IMG/VR virus record: IMGVR_UViG_3300043294_000487
Coordinates: 1-27,534 of that record
From: a virus
Length of the DNA: 27,534 nt
Reading direction: 5' to 3' (one strand)
This document shows positions 24,936 through 27,534 of this stretch, one piece after another (positions within the stretch are counted from its first letter, which is position 1; every line of letters starts with the position of its first letter). The position numbers were made by a program, and so were the translations under genes. Below the pieces are notes generated by a model, which was given only the letters and a program-made list of their open reading frames with translations, ran no database searches and was not told where the DNA came from.

Positions 24936-24964
24936 ATTATAAATCCAAACGCGAACTTTGTCAA
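24936..24964 (-). promoter_or_regulatory. consensus sigma-70/sigma-A promoter for the late (packaging/structural) unit
   Basis: TTGACA (24964-24959), a 17-base spacer and TATAAT (24941-24936) match the consensus perfectly on the minus strand. The palindrome TTGTACAA (24923-24930) lies at the predicted start site, and the 18-bp hairpin follows. The TGA stop of the 57-aa ORF lies inside the -35 box. Confidence 0.85.
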
Positions 24965-25134
24965 CACTCCTGATATGCCCTGTAGTACCACCCGGTAACT
25001 TTTTTTGCGGTCCTCCTCTTGCGCCCCGCTTTTTTATTACCGGAATGATGCCCGTCAGAACGAATCTCAATTATACCATGCTGACTTGGATAGCCTTTTG
25101 GAAGGCATTGCGAAAGCCCAGAATACAGTGACAT
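24961..25134 (-). CDS. small basic protein between the divergent promoters (57 aa)
   Basis: ATG 25134 is chosen because GGAGGT (25146-25141) is six bases upstream. A start at 25158 would place that site inside the gene. The protein starts MSLYSGLSQCLPKGYPSQHG and has a very basic middle (HHSGNKKAGRKRRTAKKVTG) and an aromatic end (WYYRAYQEC). No family is recognised. The charge suggests nucleic-acid binding. Its location between the early and late promoters suggests a switch role, which is inference only. No clear promoter of its own is seen. Confidence 0.5.
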   Translation of the reverse strand: MSLYSGLSQCLPKGYPSQHGIIEIRSDGHHSGNKKAGRKRRTAKKVTGWYYRAYQEC

Positions 25135-25168
25135 CAAGCCACCTCCATTATTTGCCATTCAAAAACCC

Positions 25169-25197
25169 TTGACATGTATGGCAACAGGGCATATAAT
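25169..25197 (+). promoter_or_regulatory. consensus promoter of the early regulator operon
   Basis: TTGACA (25169-25174), a 17-base spacer and TATAAT (25192-25197) are a perfect consensus match on the plus strand. Transcription should start near 25204-25207, at the edge of the operator palindrome. Confidence 0.88.
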
Positions 25198-25206
25198 GAT
25201 GTTAGC

Positions 25207-25226
25207 ACTACATAATGTTATGTAGT
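25207..25226. promoter_or_regulatory. 20-bp operator palindrome
   Basis: ACTACATAATGTTATGTAGT has perfect nine-base arms around a central TG. It lies at the predicted transcription start, so a bound protein would block the promoter. The adjacent Xre-type regulator is the obvious candidate, giving autoregulation. Confidence 0.75.
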
Positions 25227-25254
25227 AGCCACTAAATGGGGGAGGAGCAAACGT

Positions 25255-25464
25255 ATGATCTCAAGTAATCTCTCTGCTATTTTAGGCCAAAAGCGCCTAA
25301 AAATTTCTCAGGTGTCAAGAGACACAGGGATCAGCCGGAACGTCCTGACTAAATTATACTTCGATAAGCAGCAGGGTGTCCACTACGGCACGCTTGACAA
25401 GCTCTGTGCCTATTTGAAAGTGACTCCAGGAGACTTAGTTACATTTATCTCTGATCTAAACTAA
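25255..25464 (+). CDS. Xre/Cro-type HTH regulator, YozG-like (69 aa)
   Basis: A single helix-turn-helix fills the protein: LSAILGQKRLKISQVSRDTG, then ISRNVLTKLYFDKQQGVHYG, TLDKLCAYLKVTPGDLV. This is the usual one-domain Cro-like arrangement with the recognition helix near SRNVLTKLY. GGAGGAG lies seven bases before the ATG. It is the first gene after a perfect promoter with a palindromic operator, so it most likely represses its own operon. A role in holding or tuning lysogeny is inferred. About 70 aa is normal for YozG-like regulators. Confidence 0.85.
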   Translation: MISSNLSAILGQKRLKISQVSRDTGISRNVLTKLYFDKQQGVHYGTLDKLCAYLKVTPGDLVTFISDLN

Positions 25465-25501
25465 CTATGTCAACAATACTAGAGAGAAAGGATGATGACT
25501 A

Positions 25502-25816
25502 ATGCCAGATACACCAGAAGACAAACGCGCCAAACGGACATTCACTCAGGAAACCATACCGGAAATGTGCGCTGGCTGTATCCGCGGTGATGCAGTTGTA
25601 GGGCGGTGCAAAACTATTAGAGAACCGGGGCACTTCTACGAAACTTACGGTTACTGCTTTGCCAAGATAACATCTATTCAAGAAGCCGATAATATTGAAA
25701 CTGACTGTGACGATTATGAAAAAGCGCATACTCGCATTAATAATTGGATAAGCGAACTGGTAAATAAGCACAAAGAAGCCTTCAAAGCACAAACTCACAT
25801 TAAGGAGGTTAATTAA
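25502..25816 (+). CDS. Cys-containing small protein of unknown function (104 aa)
   Basis: C23-x2-C26, C36, C52 and C69 suggest a metal-binding site or a disulphide-rich fold in the middle. The C-terminal 25 residues (NNWISELVNKHKEAFKAQ) repeat the start of the next gene's protein. It is second in the early operon, 37 bases after the regulator, with an AAAGGATGA-type ribosome site. No family is recognised. Adjacent genes are a regulator and the attachment site, so an excision or regulatory role is possible but not shown. Confidence 0.65.
   Translation: MPDTPEDKRAKRTFTQETIPEMCAGCIRGDAVVGRCKTIREPGHFYETYGYCFAKITSIQEADNIETDCDDYEKAHTRINNWISELVNKHKEAFKAQTHIKEVN
25743..25789 (+). repeat. imperfect direct repeat copy A (early operon)
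   Basis: 39 of 47 bases match 25831-25877 at an offset of 88 bp. The copy encodes the WISELVNKHKEAFKA end of the 104-aa protein. Confidence 0.85.
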
Positions 25817-25817
25817 A

Positions 25818-26015
25818 ATGGCTGAAAAGGATTGGATAAGTAAAGCGGTAAGTAACCACAAGGGAGCCTTCAAAGCAAGAGCCGAGAAAGCGCATGCCTT
25901 GGACAAAGAAGGAAACATTAAAGAAAGTTTCATTGAGAAGTCAGAAAGAAGTACTAATCCTGTAATTGAAAAAGAAGCCGTACTTGCAGCAACATTGAGG
26001 CGACTGCATAAATAA
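25818..26015 (+). CDS. small phage protein sharing a duplicated segment (65 aa)
   Basis: The protein begins AEKDWISKAVSNHKGAFKAR. This resembles a family of very small phage proteins that start with a WI..A...KGAF/AL segment and end in a helical ...A.LA.TLR.LHK tail; here the end is EAVLAATLRRLHK. AAGGAGG precedes the ATG. It is last in the early operon, with one base between genes. Its first 20 residues are a copy of the preceding protein's C-terminus. No activity is known to me. Confidence 0.7.
   Translation: MAEKDWISKAVSNHKGAFKARAEKAHALDKEGNIKESFIEKSERSTNPVIEKEAVLAATLRRLHK
25831..25877 (+). repeat. imperfect direct repeat copy B (early operon)
   Basis: This is the partner of 25743-25789. 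It encodes WISKAVSNHKGAFKA near the start of the 65-aa protein. Confidence 0.85.
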
Positions 26016-26061
26016 TTTTCTCCGGCACCAAACTGGCACCGTTAAAGGTCTGGTAGAATAG

Positions 26062-26158
26062 AAAACACTTTATGGAATCCAGGACATCATGTATAAAACA
26101 CTTTAGGATCGTAGTCCTATAATGCCCAGAACCAACCATATGCAGGTGTCCATGCAGG
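26062..26158. repeat. short direct repeats, possible integrase arm-type sites
   Basis: The 26016-26206 gap holds no gene. It contains AAAACACTTTA twice (26062-26072 and 26095-26105, exactly 33 bp apart) and ATGCAGG twice (26140-26146 and 26152-26158). Paired short repeats beside an attachment core are typical of tyrosine-integrase or excisionase arm sites. Near the core, TTACGTAGA (26170-26178) and ACTACACAA (26199-26207) resemble half-sites of the 25207-25226 operator. Confidence 0.5.
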
Positions 26159-26206
26159 GTAACAAAATGTTACGTAGACCACATAAAAACAGTAGTGTAC
26201 TACACA

Positions 26207-26271
26207 ACGCGGCGGACTCAAAATCCGTTCCTGGCGACAGGGTGTGGGTTCAAGTCCCTCCTTCGGCACCA
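26207..26271 (+). other. 3' fragment of tRNA-Leu(CAA): attachment-site core
   Basis: The segment contains an anticodon arm with a seven-base CTCAAAA loop (anticodon CAA, 26219-26221), a long class II variable arm, a TTCAAGT T-loop, CTTCGGC as the 3' acceptor strand, A and CCA. The matching 5' half (GCCGAAG acceptor strand and D arm) is absent: the sequence to the left is repeat-rich phage-like DNA. A tRNA 3' half alone at a phage end is the classic product of integration into a tRNA gene. The T-stem has one U-U mismatch (GUGGG against CCCUC). Confidence 0.8.
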
Positions 26272-26283
26272 AGAAAAAGCTAG

Positions 26284-26308
26284 ACCCTGCAGGCGATGCA
26301 GGGTTTTT
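26284..26308 (+). terminator. rho-independent terminator after the tRNA fragment
   Basis: ACCCTGCA (26284-26291) pairs with TGCAGGGT (26297-26304) around GGCGA, and five T (26304-26308) follow. It starts 12 bases after the CCA, as expected for the original tRNA terminator. The remaining gap to 26446 holds no gene, only two copies of TTGGGGATA eleven bases apart (26350 and 26361). Confidence 0.85.
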
Positions 26309-26446
26309 GATTTTCCCGGAAAATATTCAGCGGGTGAATAAAAAAGGAAGTTGGGGATAATTTGGGGATAGTCTCATTCAAAGGACACTCAAAAGAACCG
26401 ATGAACACCGAACATTTCGCAGGGCAAAAAGATCAGATCGTTTCAA

Positions 26447-26668
26447 TTATTCGATTCTGTCCCAATCATCTCTAGAAATATTGGCTCGTCTTAAAATCCT
26501 TGACAATAAATTAGGCCCGATGTCATTATCATGTTCATTAGGAATGCTAAATTTCAATTCCCCGTTTTTCATAAAAGGATGACTGCCTCCAACGTATGGG
26601 CCTGTACAACCATATGCTCTAAGTTTCCTGATTAAGTCAATCCTGGAGATGTTTGGCAAACTATTCAC
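26447..26668 (-). CDS. hicA: HicA-type mRNA interferase toxin (73 aa)
   Basis: The start is set at GTG 26668, which overlaps the end of the antitoxin gene and gives the usual HicA opening (NSLPNISRIDLIRKLRAYG). The catalytic histidine motif is G-G-S-H-P-F. The following strand and SIPNEHDNDIGPNLLSRILR with NISRDDWDRI match the family's dsRBD-like fold. HicA cleaves mRNA and is neutralised by HicB. Length is typical (60-80 aa). The longer frame reaching 26788 would overlap hicB by over 100 bases and is not needed. It probably belongs to flanking chromosome. Confidence 0.8.
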   Translation of the reverse strand: MNSLPNISRIDLIRKLRAYGCTGPYVGGSHPFMKNGELKFSIPNEHDNDIGPNLLSRILRRANISRDDWDRIE

Positions 26669-27065
26669 CCCTGGCTCTTTCTTCTTGCCAGTCTTCATTA
26701 AGGTTCGCATTTCCCAAAAGCGGGAAATCTTTATCGCCGTCACGAAATTTAAAAAGCATCCAGTCTTCCAATACTTTCTGTAAGGCATCTAGGCATTCTT
26801 CATTCTTCTTCCCCATGGCCCACACGCCCTGACACGAAGGAATTTCTCCGTAAAATATGCCTTCTTCTTCTAAAAATTCAATCCTTGCCTGCTTCATAGC
26901 AGCACTAATAAAAACTGTAATTGCTCCCATTGGCTTCTTTTCAAGAGTTTCTGGCGACACCATTACGAATGTGCCCCCTTCTATAGTTACATAGTTTACG
27001 GTGATTTGCGTACCATCCGATTGAACGGGGAAATGCTCTCTGATGTCCGCAGCCCTTAGTCCCAT
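26661..27065 (-). CDS. hicB: HicB-type antitoxin with N-terminal extension (134 aa)
   Basis: The HicB core is at about 56-115: ARIEFLEEEGIFYGEIPSCQ, then GVWAMGKKNEECLDALQKVL and EDWMLF. This is the usual partial RNase-H-like fold (Y.a.iP...G....G.t..Ea...l.e.l..w). Residues 1-50 (ADIREHFPVQSDGTQITVNY, then ETLEKKPMGAITV) are an extra N-terminal piece not present in minimal HicB. GAGGGG precedes the ATG. It is transcribed before hicA and overlaps it. No C-terminal DNA-binding domain is obvious, so autoregulation is uncertain. Confidence 0.75.
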   Translation of the reverse strand: MGLRAADIREHFPVQSDGTQITVNYVTIEGGTFVMVSPETLEKKPMGAITVFISAAMKQARIEFLEEEGIFYGEIPSCQGVWAMGKKNEECLDALQKVLEDWMLFKFRDGDKDFPLLGNANLNEDWQEERARGE

Positions 27066-27228
27066 TTATATTATCCCCTCTTCTTTAATATGAAATCAAG
27101 AATAGCTTCATGGAATAAAATTGGGGTACAAGGCGTGATCACCTATTTACAAGATATGCCACAATTGAAGTCATTGGTGCTTGTCATTTTTATTGGCCAT
27201 ACTAAGGGAATTATAAATTCTCACCAGT

Positions 27229-27534
27229 CTAGATCCGCCCTGGTTGAAACTTTTGCATCGCCTTTTGCATTGCCTCTTCATTGGGGGTAATATTGATTTC
27301 ACCATATATTTTTTCATAAGCTTCTAGCGCCTGATTAAATGCCTGAATAAGTCCTTTGGCATGCTGAGGACTCATAAAAACAAAAAGATCGATATCTTCA
27401 GGGCTTGGGAGAGCTCCTGGATTGCGGTCTTTTTTCATCCCCAATCCTATCTGAAAATCAACCCCACTAAATCCAACGCCTGAATTATTGATATACATGA
27501 ATGCTTTTGTGGCTGCTCCTTCTCCCTCTGGCAT
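27229..27534 (-). CDS. DUF3467-family protein (101 aa, 5' end at window edge)
   Basis: The diagnostic segment is MSPQHAKGLIQAFNQALEAY followed by EKIYGEI, the conserved core of DUF3467 proteins. The N-terminal half (NSGVGFSGVDFQIGLGM, then SPEDIDLFVFMS) is the preceding beta part. About 100 aa is the family's usual size, so the ATG at the very edge may be the true start, but upstream sequence is missing. The function of the family is unknown to me. The 163-bp gap to hicB (27066-27228) is AT-rich and shows no clear promoter or terminator. Confidence 0.7.
   Translation of the reverse strand: MPEGEGAATKAFMYINNSGVGFSGVDFQIGLGMKKDRNPGALPSPEDIDLFVFMSPQHAKGLIQAFNQALEAYEKIYGEINITPNEEAMQKAMQKFQPGRI

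Noticed and set aside
24807-25070. 87-codon minus-strand frame overlapping the late promoter
   Set aside because: It crosses the promoter and hairpin and has no ribosome site. A different frame (24961-25134) has the strong GGAGGT site.
25499-25933. 144-codon minus-strand frame opposite the early operon
   Set aside because: It is the antisense of two genes with good ribosome sites. Its hydrophobic, Phe/Ser-rich translation is typical of an antisense shadow.
26309-26446. Short open frame containing VGDNLGIVSFKGHSKEP as a possible integrase tail
   Set aside because: Only about 40 codons with no start, no catalytic motif and no clear family resemblance. It is more likely spacer after the tRNA terminator.
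26669-26788. Upstream 40 codons of the HicA frame
   Set aside because: They lie inside hicB in another frame, and no HicA family member needs them. The GTG at 26668 gives the standard N-terminus.

Overview
This window is most simply read as one end of a temperate, short-tailed (podovirus-like) prophage of a Gram-positive, probably clostridial host, with about 1.3 kb of flanking DNA at the right. Evidence for the host type: AGGAGG ribosome sites, TTGACA/TATAAT promoters, two proteins with a copper-amine-oxidase-N/stalk-like fold (common on clostridial cell surfaces), and a YozG-like regulator. Evidence for a podovirus: TerL, a P22-like portal, scaffold, HK97-fold capsid, a gp4/gp11-like adaptor, a beta-propeller nozzle and a giant internal/ejection-type protein, with no tail tube, sheath or tape measure.

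Layout from right to left. 27534-26447: probable flanking genes (DUF3467 protein, HicB, HicA), all minus strand. 26207-26308: the 3' part of a tRNA-Leu(CAA) with its CCA and a terminator, but without its 5' half. This is the expected attachment-site scar. Short direct repeats at 26062-26158 look like integrase arm sites, and no integrase gene lies in the window. 25169-26015: a small plus-strand early operon with a perfect consensus promoter, a 20-bp operator palindrome, an Xre-type regulator and two small proteins that share a duplicated segment. 24936-25134: a 57-aa minus-strand ORF, then a perfect consensus minus-strand promoter followed at once by an 18-bp perfect hairpin, an architecture like a late promoter controlled by antitermination.

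24807-17698, minus strand: HTH protein, TerS, TerL, a cluster of fibre/lectin-like proteins (212, 192, 264, 89 and 262 aa), a tiny ORF broken by UGA, a two-zinc-site protein with a eukaryotic-type C2H2 finger, and a one-TM protein. 16847-17697, plus strand: a two-gene cargo (moron) island with a secreted HExxH protein carrying an N-terminal stalk domain and, overlapping it by ATGA, a two-TM protein. 16782-1, minus strand: low-complexity protein, portal, scaffold, capsid, 123-aa protein, adaptor, a nozzle swollen by carbohydrate-binding modules, a fibre-like protein, a Gln-rich protein with a stalk-like N-terminus, a 1445-aa internal protein, and the start of a PurD-like (ATP-grasp family) gene that runs off the left edge.

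The minus-strand genes form one long packaging, head and tail transcription unit. Internal hairpins after the 89-aa gene, the portal and the capsid probably tune relative expression. The most novel features are the secreted HExxH/membrane pair, the C2H2 protein, the UGA/ACG small ORF, the module-inserted nozzle and the promoter-hairpin switch region.
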